Assembly: GCF_937997465.1 (NCBI RefSeq) | Contig: NZ_CALKTQ010000200.1 | Span: 1-34,061, forward strand | DNA: 34,061 bases | Origin: an uncultured Campylobacter sp. | GTDB lineage: Bacteria > Campylobacterota > Campylobacteria > Campylobacterales > Campylobacteraceae | Direction: 5' to 3' | Part shown: positions 17,614-27,042 of the stretch, one piece after another | Layout of the letters: each line of letters begins with the position of its first letter | Position numbering within the stretch: the first letter of the stretch is position 1 | Made by a program: the position numbers and the translations under genes | Notes under the pieces: generated by a model | Databases searched by the model: none | What the model saw: only the letters and a program-made list of their open reading frames with translations | Told to the model about the DNA's origin: nothing

Positions 17614-18780
17614 TTATCGCTCTGCGGCATTTTTGCTCCTTCGTTTTTGTATTAGTTTATTTGATATTAGTTTTTCTTTATCTTGACCACTTATGTTGGC
17701 GTCGATATAGATTACTTTGGATGGATTATTTTTTAAGCCATCCCAAAAGTTTATCATATTTTTAAGTTTATTTTTTTCGTTTGCCCAGTACATAAATGTG
17801 CGAGTGTCGCCAAATGTCCCATCTTTATCTGGACAATACCGCTCTCCATTTTCTATAGACATACGTATCAATAAAGGTATGGTCTGATTTTTGTCTATTT
17901 CTTTTTTCCATGTATCAACGTGCCATCTATAACTTTTATAACACTTTTTATACGCCTCTTTCAACTCCTCGCTAGTAGGTTGCCCCGAAACGTTGTTGTC
18001 TAGTAGCAAATTTAGCATAGGTTCGTAGTTTGGCATATATTCCATATCTTTAAAATAGTTGCCGTTCTCGTCAAAATACCCCATACTAAATAGTATTTGT
18101 AGCATCTCGGTAAAATTGCCAAAGGTAATATAATCAAAAGGCAATATCCAGCCTTTTGAGCCTTCGTTTTTCTGACCGTATTTTACTTCGTACTCTACAA
18201 ATATATTATCTCCGTCGATAGTCAAGCTTTTTATCCTATCGTTTTGGGGCGCTTTTAAATATCTTTGAATTTTTTCTTTATTGCTAAATTTAACCCCACT
18301 ATCAAGCAAGAGCTTAACGGTCTTTGTGGAGTTGTTTTCTATGGCGTAGGCCAGGGGCGAGAGCTTGTAGTTGTCTTTCGCATGAGCGTTCGCGCCCATC
18401 TCCATGAGTCTTTTTGCCGTGGTTTCGTCGTCGTAAAAGCTAGCGTACATCAGCGGAGTCGTGTTTGCCTTCATCTTTACGTCGGCGCTAAGCCCGTTTC
18501 TTGTCATAAAATTTAAAATCTTATCCGTATCTTTTAGCCTCAGCAAATTTCTTAAAGTGCTAAGAGTGGCGTTGTTTTCCTCGTATTCGTCTATATCCTA
18601 GTATCTAAAACCAAAGTCGTCTATCTCCTCTTGCGTTACGTATTTGGCTAGCTCGGAGTTTGGGTCTATTTTGGTATCGGGAGTGACGGTAAAATGAGTA
18701 GGGCGAGACAGCTTTTCGTAAAGGAAATTTACGAAAACGACAATGAAAAGAGCGGTGAAGCCAAGTGCGAATTTCTTCAA
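17614..18780 (-). pseudogene. membrane-anchored ankyrin-repeat protein gene with in-frame TAG
   Basis: One reading frame from TTG 18780 (after AAGGAATAAAT) to the stop at 17614, interrupted once by TAG at 18598-18600 after 60 codons. Before the stop there is an N-terminal membrane anchor (MKKFALGFTALFIVVFVNFL). After it the frame continues without a gap (DIDEYEENNATL) into two ankyrin-type repeats, TPLMYASFYDDETTAKRLME and SPLAYAIENNSTKTVKLLLD, and then a roughly 200-residue C-terminal part I do not recognise (containing YRWHVDTWKKEID and GERYCPDKDGTFGDTRTFMY). Without the TAG it would be 388 residues. The only start after the TAG with an open frame is a TTG at 18546 with a poor ribosome site. 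I call it a recent nonsense pseudogene; readthrough or a sequencing error are the alternatives. The function was not identified. Confidence 0.78.
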
Positions 18781-18970
18781 ATTTATTCCTTAAATCAAAT
18801 TTGCGAAATATTAGCCAAAACCCGGTAAAGAGGCGGTAAATTTGATGAAATTTGAGCCGATAAATTTGGATATCGGGGGCAGGGCGCGGCGAGATCCGTC
18901 CGCGTCAAATTTGAGCGGGTTAAATTTGAAAGTAAATCCGGGAAAGTCAAATTTAAAACGGTAAATTTGA
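18781..18970. other. intergenic stretch rich in AAATTTG words, with one GC hairpin
   Basis: No gene seen. AAATTTG or its complement occurs many times. CGCGG (18885-18889) and CCGCG (18900-18904) can pair across a 10-nt loop and may end recO transcription on the - strand, but no U-run follows. A TAATAT on the - strand near 18810 could serve the ankyrin gene. Confidence 0.4.
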
Positions 18971-19585
18971 TCAAAGCCCCTGAAGCAAAATGGAGTAGAG
19001 CGCGTCTATTTCGTCATCGTCAAGCAGCAGCGTAGAGCGCTCGCTAAAGAGCATTTTTATCTTTTCTAACGCAAAACCCTTTTGTGCGGCGCAGTGCTCG
19101 TGAGCGAGCAGGAAGCTCCTGGCTAGCGCAACGCTATCCTCCACGGGCTCGTCGCAGATAAAGCAAAAAAGCTTGTCGTGCAGCCTGCCCTCGGCCTCTA
19201 AAATGCGCACGTAGCTCTCGATGAGTAGGCGTTTGGGAGCACCTCTGTCAAAGCGTGAGGCGCAAAGCTCGAGCTCGCGAAAATACACCTCGTCTATCTG
19301 CTCGACGTCTCGCAGGTGCGCGTAGAGTAGGCGCATAAACTGCTGCCACGCGAGTAGCCGCTCGCGCGAGAGTAGCCAGCGGTAGCCTAGGTGCAGGACG
19401 CTGCGCAGGTGCGGGAGAAAGTTTTCGCCGCCTTCTAGCTCGAAGTCGATCTTGTAGCCTTGCAGTACGTTTGAGTGGCGCGCGCCGTAGAAGCGGTAGG
19501 ATTTGACTAGCAGCGAGGGCGTGAGGATGTAGACGAGCAGGTCCTCGTCGCGCACTTTTTGCGTGTGCAGGATGTAGCCTTGCAT
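18971..19585 (-). CDS. recO: recombination mediator RecO (epsilonproteobacterial type)
   Basis: A RecFOR-pathway protein that helps load RecA onto SSB-coated DNA. It has 204 residues, shorter than E. coli RecO (about 240), as I expect in this class. The N-terminal OB-fold begins MQGYILHTQKVRDEDLLVYIL, matching the family's G-x-I-L-x-x-x-x-x-x-E-D-L-L pattern. A helical region follows, with a possible metal site in CFICDEPVEDS and the Cys of HEHC. It begins 2 nt after the dus stop and ends the accD-led gene run. Confidence 0.8.
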   Translation of the reverse strand: MQGYILHTQKVRDEDLLVYILTPSLLVKSYRFYGARHSNVLQGYKIDFELEGGENFLPHLRSVLHLGYRWLLSRERLLAWQQFMRLLYAHLRDVEQIDEVYFRELELCASRFDRGAPKRLLIESYVRILEAEGRLHDKLFCFICDEPVEDSVALARSFLLAHEHCAAQKGFALEKIKMLFSERSTLLLDDDEIDALYSILLQGL

Positions 19586-19587
19586 GG

Positions 19588-20508
19588 TTAGAAAAAGGCT
19601 TGGATTTTTTGGCGCAGGGTTTCCGGCTCGGCGATATGGTTTATCTCGTCGCGAAAGGCGCTGGCACCGTCTATGCCTTTGGAGTAGCGGTGTAGGTGCT
19701 TGCGAAAGATCGCCGCTCCGTGCTCGCCGTAGTGCTCGATCATCGCGTCAAAATGCGCCAAGATGATCGCCTTTTTCGTCGCCGCGTCTATACTCTCGCC
19801 CGTCTTTATCTCGTGAAAAACCCACGGCTTGCCGATGCAGGCGCGTCCTATCATTAGCGCGTCGGCGTTGGTTAAATTTAGCGCCTGGGCCGCATTTTCC
19901 GGCGAGATGTCGCCGTTTGCGATGACTGGGATGGTTACTGCTTCTTTGGCTCGGCCGATCGCGGCGTAATCGACCGCTGCCGTGTAGCCGCCAGCTCTCG
20001 TACGTCCGTGAAATGCGATGTAGTCCGCTCCGGCGTCCTGCGCGGCGCGGGCTAAAATTTCGGGTATTTTTTCATCAAAACCCAGGCGTAGTTTGACGCT
20101 AGTCATTTGCTTATTTGAGATTTTTTTGATGGTTTCTACGATGCGTTTTAGATTTGAGATATCTTTTAGCAGAGCAGAGCCTGCGGACTGTTTGACGACC
20201 TTTGGCACCGGGCAACCGCAGTTTAGATCGACACCGTCGATGCCCTCTATGCCGTTTAAAATTTCCACCGCTTTTTTGACGATGTCTGCGTCGCTACCCG
20301 CTATCTGCACGATATAGGGCGTTTCAAGCGGCGACTTTTTGAGCATCTCAAGCGTTTTGGTTCCTTCGTAAACCAGGGCGTTTGCGCTTATCATCTCGCT
20401 TACGGTCACGTCGCAACCAAACTGCTTGACCACGCTTCTAAGTGGCAGATCCGAAAAGCCCGCGAGCGGAGCTAGAAAAAGCGGTTTTTTTGAAAAATCT
20501 ATCAGCAA
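19588..20508 (-). CDS. dus: tRNA-dihydrouridine synthase
   Basis: An FMN enzyme that reduces uridine to dihydrouridine in tRNA (306 residues). A TIM barrel with LAPLAGFSDLPLR at the N-terminus, the catalytic Cys in GVDLNCGCPVPKV, the FMN/substrate segment FHGRTRAGGY, and the phosphate-binding IPVIANGDI and MIGRACIGKPW. A C-terminal helical domain follows. It looks closest to the DusB subgroup, but I cannot settle the subgroup from sequence alone. Its ATG lies 7 nt inside the preceding gene. Confidence 0.92.
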   Translation of the reverse strand: MLIDFSKKPLFLAPLAGFSDLPLRSVVKQFGCDVTVSEMISANALVYEGTKTLEMLKKSPLETPYIVQIAGSDADIVKKAVEILNGIEGIDGVDLNCGCPVPKVVKQSAGSALLKDISNLKRIVETIKKISNKQMTSVKLRLGFDEKIPEILARAAQDAGADYIAFHGRTRAGGYTAAVDYAAIGRAKEAVTIPVIANGDISPENAAQALNLTNADALMIGRACIGKPWVFHEIKTGESIDAATKKAIILAHFDAMIEHYGEHGAAIFRKHLHRYSKGIDGASAFRDEINHIAEPETLRQKIQAFF

Positions 20509-21539
20509 TGCGCGTGCTTGAAAAATAGATCTGTCGGGACGTTTTTGCCGCTTTGTCTGAGGTAGAGCAGGGTGCGGAAATTTTGATATTCGCCTGCTTC
20601 AAGGCCTGCTAAAACCTCCTGCGCGCGCTCGAGCATCTCAAACTCAAACAGCAGATAGACGTACGCTTCCTGCGCCTCTTGGCGTTCGTTTTTAAGGCGC
20701 TCAAAGATGCCGATGATAGCGTCCGGAGTGATTTTGCTTTTTAGTGTTGCGGCGCTGATGTCAAAGCTGTCTTTTGAAATTTTATCTGAATTTAATAGCT
20801 CTAGAATCTCGTCGTTGCTCAAATTTATCTCGTCTTTGGCAAAGCGGGCGATAAGAGTCATGGTCTCTTTTTCGTCCAGATCTGGGGCAAATTTTTTGAT
20901 ATCGGCGAGCGAGCCTAAATTTATTAGCTTTTGCCTTGCTTCGCGGACTATTTCGCCCTGATCGCCCATAGGTTTTTTAAGCGTTTCCAGATAGTATCCG
21001 TCCAAATTTGCTATTTTGTTTAGCTCGTTTTTGATAAAGAGCGGATTGTCTTTAGGCAGCTTAAATTTCTTTAGGTCGGCGACTTCGCCGTTTTTGACCG
21101 TGCGCATTATGCCTAGGACGTTTTGTAGCTCCTCGCCCTCGATATTTGCGTCCTTGTATCTATCCCAGGGCGAGAGGATTCTAGCCATCTGGGACGGGAT
21201 TTTATAAAAGTTCGTTTTAAAGTCTTTGTTCGTATCAAGGCCGAGTAAAATTTCTTTGCCTAGCTCTCTGTAAAATTTCTCATCGTGCGAAATTTTGCGT
21301 TTAAAGGCGTAAAATTTAAACCCGTGATAGGCCATGTGAAGCACGCAAAATATCGTCAAAATCGCAGGCGGCAATATCATCCACACGGCGACGGGTAAAT
21401 TTAACGCATACTCGGCGCCGCTGCCAAAGAGGGTAAATTTAAGATGGAGCTCGTAAGAGCCGCCCTCAAAAAGATAAACGATCGCGCCGACTACGACCAG
21501 GTAAAGCACGGCGCAAGCTATAAAACGTTTGATTTGCAT
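20502..21539 (-). CDS. conserved Campylobacter membrane protein, function unknown
   Basis: 345 residues. Two N-terminal membrane segments are visible (about 5-25, FIACAVLYLVVVGAIVYLF; and about 48-72, NLPVAVWMILPPAILTIFCV), with a short intervening loop predicted outside. The remainder (about 80-345) is a charged, mostly helical cytoplasmic region (RKISHDEKFYRELGKEILLG, IKKFAPDLDEKETMTLIARF), ending FFKHAHC. No catalytic motif seen. The position between dksA and dus matches the C. jejuni gene of the same context. It overlaps dus by 7 nt, so it is probably co-translated, but I infer no function from that. Confidence 0.85.
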   Translation of the reverse strand: MQIKRFIACAVLYLVVVGAIVYLFEGGSYELHLKFTLFGSGAEYALNLPVAVWMILPPAILTIFCVLHMAYHGFKFYAFKRKISHDEKFYRELGKEILLGLDTNKDFKTNFYKIPSQMARILSPWDRYKDANIEGEELQNVLGIMRTVKNGEVADLKKFKLPKDNPLFIKNELNKIANLDGYYLETLKKPMGDQGEIVREARQKLINLGSLADIKKFAPDLDEKETMTLIARFAKDEINLSNDEILELLNSDKISKDSFDISAATLKSKITPDAIIGIFERLKNERQEAQEAYVYLLFEFEMLERAQEVLAGLEAGEYQNFRTLLYLRQSGKNVPTDLFFKHAHC

Positions 21540-21548
21540 GGCGCACCC

Positions 21549-21902
21549 CTATTTTGCGGTTTTTTCCACTATCTCACGGCAGGTGATACAGTATTTTGCG
21601 TGCGGTTTGACGCGCAGACGCGCCAGCCCGATCTCCTCCTCGCACATCTCGCAGATGCCGTAGGTTTTGTCAGCGATCTTTCGCAGCGAGACGTCGATCT
21701 CGGCTAGTTCTTGTCTTTGCTGAGCGCTGATTGATTGCTCGATGAGCTGATCGGCGTTTACGGAGGCGATATCAAACTCGTCGCTAACGCCGCTTTGGCG
21801 TAGCCCTGCCATCTCGTTTGACGAGTCTAAAATGTTTTTAGTTATCTGTGCTTTTCGCTCCAGTAAAAGTGCCTTAAACTGCTCCAGGTCGCTTTTGCGC
21901 AT
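21549..21902 (-). CDS. dksA: DksA/TraR-type RNA polymerase-binding zinc-finger protein
   Basis: Binds the secondary channel of RNA polymerase and, with ppGpp, tunes stringent-response transcription. It has 117 residues: a coiled coil (about 1-80) whose tip carries the D-x-x-D-x-A motif (DEFDIAS) needed for activity, and a four-Cys zinc finger (CEMCEEEIGLARLR ... CITC). It is shorter than E. coli DksA (151) mainly at the N-terminus. It lies 9 nt from each neighbour. Confidence 0.93.
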   Translation of the reverse strand: MRKSDLEQFKALLLERKAQITKNILDSSNEMAGLRQSGVSDEFDIASVNADQLIEQSISAQQRQELAEIDVSLRKIADKTYGICEMCEEEIGLARLRVKPHAKYCITCREIVEKTAK

Positions 21903-21911
21903 TTTTTTCCT

Positions 21912-22367
21912 TTATTTGTGATATGGGTGGTTCGCGTTTATGCAAAGAGCTCTGAAAATCTGCTCATGAAGCATAAGCTTTGCTATCTTGTGCGCCATCG
22001 TCATGCGGCTGAGGCTAACGACGGCGTCGGTTTTTTGTTTAAAATTTTGGCTCAGCCCGTAAGCTCCGCCGATAAAAAATGAAATTTGAGCCTTATCCGA
22101 GATGAGTTTGGCAAACTCCTCGCTGTTAAATTCGCGACCCGCTTCGTCAAGCGCCACACAAAAGCCGTTTAAATTTGGCTCATAAACCTCGTCGTAGGCT
22201 TTTAGCGCTTCGTCTCGCCCTTTGCTCTGGGCTTTGGCGATCTTGTCGTTAAAGATAACGACGTCTGAAATTTTAGCGAACTTAGACGACATCTTAGCGT
22301 ACTCTTTGATCTCGTTTTCAAAATTTTCACGTTTTGACTTTTGGATGCAAAACACGGAAATTTCCAA
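21912..22367 (-). CDS. rlmH: 23S rRNA pseudouridine-1915 N3-methyltransferase
   Basis: A SPOUT-fold methyltransferase acting on helix 69 of 23S rRNA in whole 70S ribosomes. The 151 residues are typical (about 150-160). The SAM-binding knot shows [10 protein letters not shown], and the C-terminal [20 protein letters not shown] ending in NHPYHK matches the family's terminal PYH. It begins 3 nt after the accD stop. Confidence 0.92.
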   Translation of the reverse strand: MEISVFCIQKSKRENFENEIKEYAKMSSKFAKISDVVIFNDKIAKAQSKGRDEALKAYDEVYEPNLNGFCVALDEAGREFNSEEFAKLISDKAQISFFIGGAYGLSQNFKQKTDAVVSLSRMTMAHKIAKLMLHEQIFRALCINANHPYHK

Positions 22368-22370
22368 ATT

Positions 22371-23264
22371 TTATTCCTCGTCGTCCAAGCTTTGAGCGCT
22401 CGGCTGCTTAGCGGCGTAGGCCGGGTTGTTTGAGAGCAGCCTTATCATATCGCTTAAAAACTGTTTATGCTCTTTACGCTCGACTATGGCGTCTATTAGG
22501 CCGTGCTCTAGCAAAAACTCCGATCTTTGAAAGCCTTCCGGCAGATCGGCTCCAATGGTTTGTTTGATAACGCGTTGTCCGGCAAAGCCGATGAGAGCGC
22601 CCGGCTCTGCGATGATGATATCACCTAGCCACGCGAAAGACGCGCTCACACCGCCCATCGTAGGATCGGTTAAGACCGATATATAGGGCACCTTAGCCTC
22701 GTCAAGCAACTTTAGCGCGGCGGAAGTTTTTGACATCTGCATTAGCGAAAACGTACTCTCCTGCATCCTCGCTCCGCCCGAAGCTGAAACGATGATGAGA
22801 GGTTGCTTTTTATCGAGCGATCTTTTTACGGCGCGCACGATCTTTTCGCCCTCGACCGAGCCTAAAGACCCGCCCATAAAGCTAAAATCAAAAACCGCCA
22901 GCTGTACGTTCATACCGTCGATCTTGGCCTCGCCGCAGATCACGGCCGAGCTTCTGCCAGTTTTTTCCTCGTTTTCGCTTATGCGTTTTTTATAGGATTT
23001 TTTATCAACGAATTTGATCGGATCGACGGGCTTTAGTTTGGTATCAAGCTCTACGAAACTGCCCTCGTCGCAGATCATCGCTATCCTCTTATCGGCGGCT
23101 AATCTCATGTGAAAACCACACTTTGGACAGACGTTAAAATTTGCTTCGACCTCTTTGTAATACATCAGCGAGTGACAGCTGTCGCATTTGACCCAGTGCG
23201 CCGGAGCCTCGCTAGGAGCGGATTGTTGCTTTCTCGTTTTGGAAAAAATATCTAAAAAGCTCAT
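22371..23264 (-). CDS. accD: acetyl-CoA carboxylase carboxyltransferase subunit beta
   Basis: With AccA it transfers the carboxyl group from biotinylated AccB to acetyl-CoA, the first step of fatty acid synthesis. It has 297 residues. The N-terminal four-Cys zinc finger is CDSCHSLMYYKEVEANFNVC-PKC. The crotonase-fold core shows FDFSFMGGSLGSVEGEKI, SASGGARMQE, and TDPTMGGVSASFA and GFAGQRVI. It is first in the run accD-rlmH-dksA-membrane protein-dus-recO, behind a clear promoter. BirA, encoded at the left of this window, supplies the biotin on its partner. Confidence 0.96.
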   Translation of the reverse strand: MSFLDIFSKTRKQQSAPSEAPAHWVKCDSCHSLMYYKEVEANFNVCPKCGFHMRLAADKRIAMICDEGSFVELDTKLKPVDPIKFVDKKSYKKRISENEEKTGRSSAVICGEAKIDGMNVQLAVFDFSFMGGSLGSVEGEKIVRAVKRSLDKKQPLIIVSASGGARMQESTFSLMQMSKTSAALKLLDEAKVPYISVLTDPTMGGVSASFAWLGDIIIAEPGALIGFAGQRVIKQTIGADLPEGFQRSEFLLEHGLIDAIVERKEHKQFLSDMIRLLSNNPAYAAKQPSAQSLDDEE

Positions 23265-23291
23265 GATTCCTACTTTTTAAAAAATTTAGGG

Positions 23292-23310
23292 ATTATAGCC
23301 AAAGTTAGCT
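23292..23310 (-). promoter_or_regulatory. sigma-70 promoter of the accD gene run
   Basis: On the - strand, TTTGGCTATAATCCC contains a perfect TATAAT -10 (23292-23297), about 28 nt before the accD ATG. A Shine-Dalgarno (AAAAAGTAGGAA) lies between. Confidence 0.65.
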
Positions 23311-23520
23311 TATGTTTTGCTAGACGGGTATTAAATTTACGCTACGCGCTTTCGGGAGTAGGCGGGTAGAATCGCGTAAATTTGCACTGTTATTTTTATG
23401 TTTTCCGTGGAAATTTTAAATTTATACGGAGTTGGTTTTAAAATTTGAAAGGTTAAATTTAAGAGATTTGACTGCGGTGTGTTTTAACTTTGCGATATAA
23501 ATTTAAAGAGCTCAAATTTG

Positions 23521-23546
23521 TAAAATTTAACTCAAATAAATTTGAG
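23521..23546 (-). terminator. putative terminator of the lpxC-rimP gene run
   Basis: Reading the - strand, CTCAAA-TTTA-TTTGAG (23531-23546) is a perfect 6-bp stem with a 4-nt loop, followed by the U-rich TTAAATTTTA, 16 nt after the rimP stop. A longer alternative pairing uses AAATTTGAGC at both ends. The stem is AT-rich, so strength is uncertain. Confidence 0.5.
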
Positions 23547-23562
23547 CCTTTAAATTTACGGC

Positions 23563-23991
23563 TTACCACTCGATGTAGGTTTTCGCCTTTTTTATGTTTG
23601 CGATTTTTATTTTTAAAATTTGACCTTCGCTTTCAAACGATATTTCTTCATCGTCGGCGGATAAAATTTTGCCTTTTAGTTTTTTGTTTTCGCCGTCTAA
23701 TTCGGCTGAAATTTTAGCCAGTTCGCCGATACTCGAGATAAAATGGCTCGGTTTTTCTAGCTTTCGCTCCAGACCCGGCGAGCTAACCTCTAGCACGTAG
23801 TCTCCGCTAAGCGGCGGCTCGACGTCAAATATCGGCGAAAGCAAACGTGAAACCTTTTCGCAGTCGTCTAAATTTACGCCGCCAGGTTTTGCGATGTAGA
23901 TCCTATAAATAGCTCTGCCGTTTTCGTTTGCGACCTCGACGTCGTAGAGCTGCACGCCGCACTGCGAGATCAAATTTTCAAGATTTTGCAT
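23563..23991 (-). CDS. rimP: ribosome maturation factor RimP
   Basis: Assists maturation of the 30S subunit. It has 142 residues: the N-terminal domain includes VQLYDVEVANENGRAIYRIY, followed by the family signature VNLDDCEKVSRLLSPIFD and DYVLEVSSPGLERKL, with a C-terminal SH3-like barrel (KLKGKILSADDEEISFE). It overlaps rbfA by 14 nt. It is the last gene of the translation cluster infB-rbfA-rimP. Confidence 0.94.
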   Translation of the reverse strand: MQNLENLISQCGVQLYDVEVANENGRAIYRIYIAKPGGVNLDDCEKVSRLLSPIFDVEPPLSGDYVLEVSSPGLERKLEKPSHFISSIGELAKISAELDGENKKLKGKILSADDEEISFESEGQILKIKIANIKKAKTYIEW

Positions 23992-24349
23992 TTTTGTTTA
24001 GATCCTCTGAGATTTTTTCAAACAAATCGTCCATATGGTTTTGATACTCGAGCCTGTCGTCAAATTTAAAGTGAAAATTTGGCGCCCTATACCAGCCCTC
24101 AGCTGCCATGCAGTGGTTTTGTAGGTGCTTTGATACGCGTTTTAGGCGGTCTAGTATATAGGCCTGCTCGCGCTCGTCAAACATCATCTTATCGAGGTAT
24201 ACGAACGCGTCGTATCTGCCTTTTTTACACTCGACGTCGGTCACGCACAGTCCGCGTAAAAGCTCGTCCTCAAGCGTAGATAGAGCCTCAGGTAGAAGCT
24301 CTTTTAGTACGCTTTGCGTGCGCAGCCGCTTTATCTCCGAGGGGTTCAT
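23978..24349 (-). CDS. rbfA: 30S ribosome-binding factor RbfA
   Basis: A KH-fold factor for late maturation of 16S rRNA in the 30S subunit. It has 123 residues. Motifs: [20 protein letters not shown] at the start, [23 protein letters not shown] in the KH core, and the final helical [20 protein letters not shown], which matches the family's F-x-x-D-x-x-x-x-x-x-x-x-I-x-x-L-L pattern. It overlaps the infB stop by 4 nt and rimP by 14 nt. Confidence 0.93.
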   Translation of the reverse strand: MNPSEIKRLRTQSVLKELLPEALSTLEDELLRGLCVTDVECKKGRYDAFVYLDKMMFDEREQAYILDRLKRVSKHLQNHCMAAEGWYRAPNFHFKFDDRLEYQNHMDDLFEKISEDLNKNAKS

Positions 24350-27042
24350 AGGCTGGCTTGCTCCTCTACTTCTTTAAAGCTCTCGATGTAGTCGCCTTCT
24401 CTGATGTCGTTATATCCGTCGATACCTACGCCGCACTCAAAGCCGCGCGCTACCTCTCTCACGTCGTCTTTGAAGCGTTTTAGCGAGCTTACGGTGCCCT
24501 CGTGTACGACTACGCCGTTTCTGATTAGGCGGATTTTCGCGCCGCGGTTTATCGTACCTTCCGTCACCATGCAGCCTGCGATCGCGCCTACTTTAGGGAC
24601 GTTGATGACCTGACGTACTTGGGCTTGTCCGAGCTGCTCCTCGTGGATGACAGGCGACATTAGGCCGCTTAGGATCGCCTTTACGTCGTCGAGTAGGTTA
24701 TAGATGACGTTGTAGGTTTTGATCTCGACGCCGCTTTCCTTGGCTTTTTCTTTTACTTCGCCCGTCGGTCTTATGTTAAAGCCCAAAATCACGGAGTTTT
24801 CGCTCGCTCTGGCTAGCTCCACGTCGCTTTGTGTGATGCCGCCCACGCCTGAGTGGATGATATTTACTTTTATCTCGTCGTTGCGAAGTTTTTCTAGGCT
24901 TGCCTTGATGGCTTCTAGTGAGCCGCCCACGTCGGCTTTTACGATGACAGGGAGCGATTTTAGCTCACCCTCGGCGATCTTTTCGCTAAGCTCTTCTAGG
25001 CTTACTTTAGTAGTTTTGCTGAGCTCTTTTTGGCGCAAATATTCAGCTTTTTTCTGTGCGTATTCGCGGGCTTCTTTATCGGTTTTGACGCTTATTAGCG
25101 TTTCGCCGGCTTCCGGAATTTCGCTAAGTCCCATTATTACGCCGCATTCGCCCGGTTTTATCTCTTTTAAAATTTTGCCTTGATCGTCGGTTATCGTTCT
25201 TATCTTGCCGTATGCGACGCCTGCAACCACGATATCGCCGACTCTTAGAGTACCGTTTTCTACGATAACCGTAGCTACCGGACCGCGCCCTTTTTGCTGC
25301 GAGCTTTCTATTATGGCGGCTTTTGCGTTTGCTTTTGCGTTTGCTTTTAGCTCTAAAATTTCAGCCTGCAAGAGTACGATCTCAAGCAGATCGTCTATAC
25401 CCATACCTGTTTTTGCGGAGATCGGTACGAACTCGTACGTGCCGCCCCAGTCGGTAGATAGGATATCCAGCTCTGCTAGTTCGCTTTTTACTTTGTCGGG
25501 GTTTGCAGCCTCTTTATCCATCTTGTTTATCGCGATGATGATCGGTACGCCGGCGGCTTTTGCGTGGCTCACGGCCTCTTTGGTCTGCGGTTTTACGCCG
25601 TCGTCGGCTGCGACCACGATGATAACGATATCGGTGATCTTGGCTCCTCTAGCGCGCATAGCTGTGAAAGCCTCGTGGCCCGGAGTATCGATAAAGGTAA
25701 TGTTTTTGCCGTTTTTATTTACCATATAGGCGCCTACGTGCTGCGTGATGCCGCCAGCTTCGCCTGCTGCTACTCGCGAGCTTCTGATGTAGTCTAGTAG
25801 AGAGGTTTTGCCGTGGTCGACGTGACCCATGATGGTGATAACCGGAGCGCGGACGGTCAAATTTGCATCGTCTAGCTGCTCCTCTTCTTCGTCGTAGGCC
25901 TTAACGTAGTCAAATGCTTCTTGCGTATCGACGATATTTACCTCGATACCGAATTCATCGGCCAAAATTTCTATCGCATCCTCGTCTAAGAAATCGTTTT
26001 TGGTCGTCATCATGCCGAGCATAAAGAGTTTGCCGATGATTTCGCTAGGCTGCTTGTTGATTTTGTCGGCAAATTCGTATAGGCGGATCTCTTTTGGTAT
26101 CTCGACGTAGGTTACCGATTCGTTGTTATGGTCGGCGCGTTGTGATTTTTTATGTTTTTTGCGAGGCCTGCGCGCTGTGCCTTGTTCTAGAAACGAGCTT
26201 ATGGAGGTATTTAGGACCGGCTTATAGCCCGTATTTGTCGGTTGTTTGATTTTTTGAGGCTCCGGAGTTTGCGTTCGTACTGAAAAATCGGGCAATATAA
26301 CTACGTCTTCGTCGTCTATCACGATGTCCGCCATATCGCGGTCGCCGAGTAGATCCATCTTTGTAGCGCCGTCTTTTTTGGTTGCGACGACCGGTTTTTT
26401 CTCTTTTTTCTTTTTGCGTTCGATCTTTTCGTCGCTAAATTTAAACATATTTTCCAAATTTAGCGCCGGCGCAGACTCTCTTCTCTCGCTTGCTCTAGGT
26501 GCTGGCTGCTCGTCTTTTTTCTTTTTTACGATGACTAGGCCGCGTCTTTTTTGCAGGCTAACATCGGCTAAGCTTTCTTTTGGCTGAACGGGCTCGGTAG
26601 CCACAGGTTGGGCTTCTGGCTCCTCTTTGGGAGCTGCTTGGATTTTTGGCTCCGGCGCTTTTTCGGCCGGTTTTTGAATGACTGTTTTTTGCTCTTTTTC
26701 AGATTTCTTATCGTTTTTTGTTTCTACTTTTTCTTTTGGCAAAGGCTTTTCTTCTTTTGCGGCGGTTGGTTTTTTAGCCTCTTTTGGCTTGCTTTCTTTT
26801 CCCTCTTTGCCCTCTTTAGCTTCCGCTTTTCTTACGGTCGGTTTTTTCTTTTCGGGTTTTTGCTTGAGAGCTTCGGGGATCTCGCCGGTTTGGATGTAGG
26901 TGTATAGCGCCGCCGCTTCTTCAGGACTAACGCCACTTGAGTGCGTTTTGACCTTTAGCCCAAGCTCAATAGCCTTTTCCAAAACCTCTTTGCTATTGTA
27001 GCCGAGCTCATTTGCTATCTCTGAAATTCGAACAGTCCCCAT
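24346..27042 (-). CDS. infB: translation initiation factor IF-2
   Basis: A GTPase that brings fMet-tRNA to the 30S subunit and promotes subunit joining. It has 898 residues. The IF2 N-terminal helical module ([21 protein letters not shown]) is followed by a long Lys/Glu/Pro/Ala linker (about 60-230). A second N module ([20 protein letters not shown]) precedes the G domain: GHVDHGKT near residue 405, DTPGHEAF and NKMDKE. The C-terminal fMet-tRNA domain is present to the end. A short [11 protein letters not shown] run reflects a DNA tandem repeat at 25319-25348. AAAGGAGA lies 10 nt before the ATG, which sits 35 nt inside ylxR. Confidence 0.98.
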   Translation of the reverse strand: MGTVRISEIANELGYNSKEVLEKAIELGLKVKTHSSGVSPEEAAALYTYIQTGEIPEALKQKPEKKKPTVRKAEAKEGKEGKESKPKEAKKPTAAKEEKPLPKEKVETKNDKKSEKEQKTVIQKPAEKAPEPKIQAAPKEEPEAQPVATEPVQPKESLADVSLQKRRGLVIVKKKKDEQPAPRASERRESAPALNLENMFKFSDEKIERKKKKEKKPVVATKKDGATKMDLLGDRDMADIVIDDEDVVILPDFSVRTQTPEPQKIKQPTNTGYKPVLNTSISSFLEQGTARRPRKKHKKSQRADHNNESVTYVEIPKEIRLYEFADKINKQPSEIIGKLFMLGMMTTKNDFLDEDAIEILADEFGIEVNIVDTQEAFDYVKAYDEEEEQLDDANLTVRAPVITIMGHVDHGKTSLLDYIRSSRVAAGEAGGITQHVGAYMVNKNGKNITFIDTPGHEAFTAMRARGAKITDIVIIVVAADDGVKPQTKEAVSHAKAAGVPIIIAINKMDKEAANPDKVKSELAELDILSTDWGGTYEFVPISAKTGMGIDDLLEIVLLQAEILELKANAKANAKAAIIESSQQKGRGPVATVIVENGTLRVGDIVVAGVAYGKIRTITDDQGKILKEIKPGECGVIMGLSEIPEAGETLISVKTDKEAREYAQKKAEYLRQKELSKTTKVSLEELSEKIAEGELKSLPVIVKADVGGSLEAIKASLEKLRNDEIKVNIIHSGVGGITQSDVELARASENSVILGFNIRPTGEVKEKAKESGVEIKTYNVIYNLLDDVKAILSGLMSPVIHEEQLGQAQVRQVINVPKVGAIAGCMVTEGTINRGAKIRLIRNGVVVHEGTVSSLKRFKDDVREVARGFECGVGIDGYNDIREGDYIESFKEVEEQASL
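25319..25348 (-). repeat. 12-bp tandem repeat inside infB
   Basis: On the + strand GCTTTTGCGTTT occurs twice in tandem (25319-25330, 25331-25342), followed by a half copy GCTTTT. It encodes the repeated Ala-Lys-Ala-Asn run of IF-2 after its G domain. Each unit is four codons, so copy changes would keep frame. Confidence 0.8.

Larger units (their letters stand above)
23265..23562. other. intergenic region, accD promoter to rimP terminator
   Basis: 298 nt with no convincing gene. It holds the accD promoter at its left end and a likely rimP terminator at its right end. In between, AAATTT occurs very often. The short + strand frame that crosses into rimP from 23490 has no coding character. Confidence 0.5.

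Noticed and set aside
24404..26907. Several + strand open frames opposite infB
   Set aside because: They are shadows of the K/E-rich and GC-biased infB frame: their translations are low-complexity Phe/Ser/Leu-rich, have no ribosome sites, and overlap a conserved essential gene.
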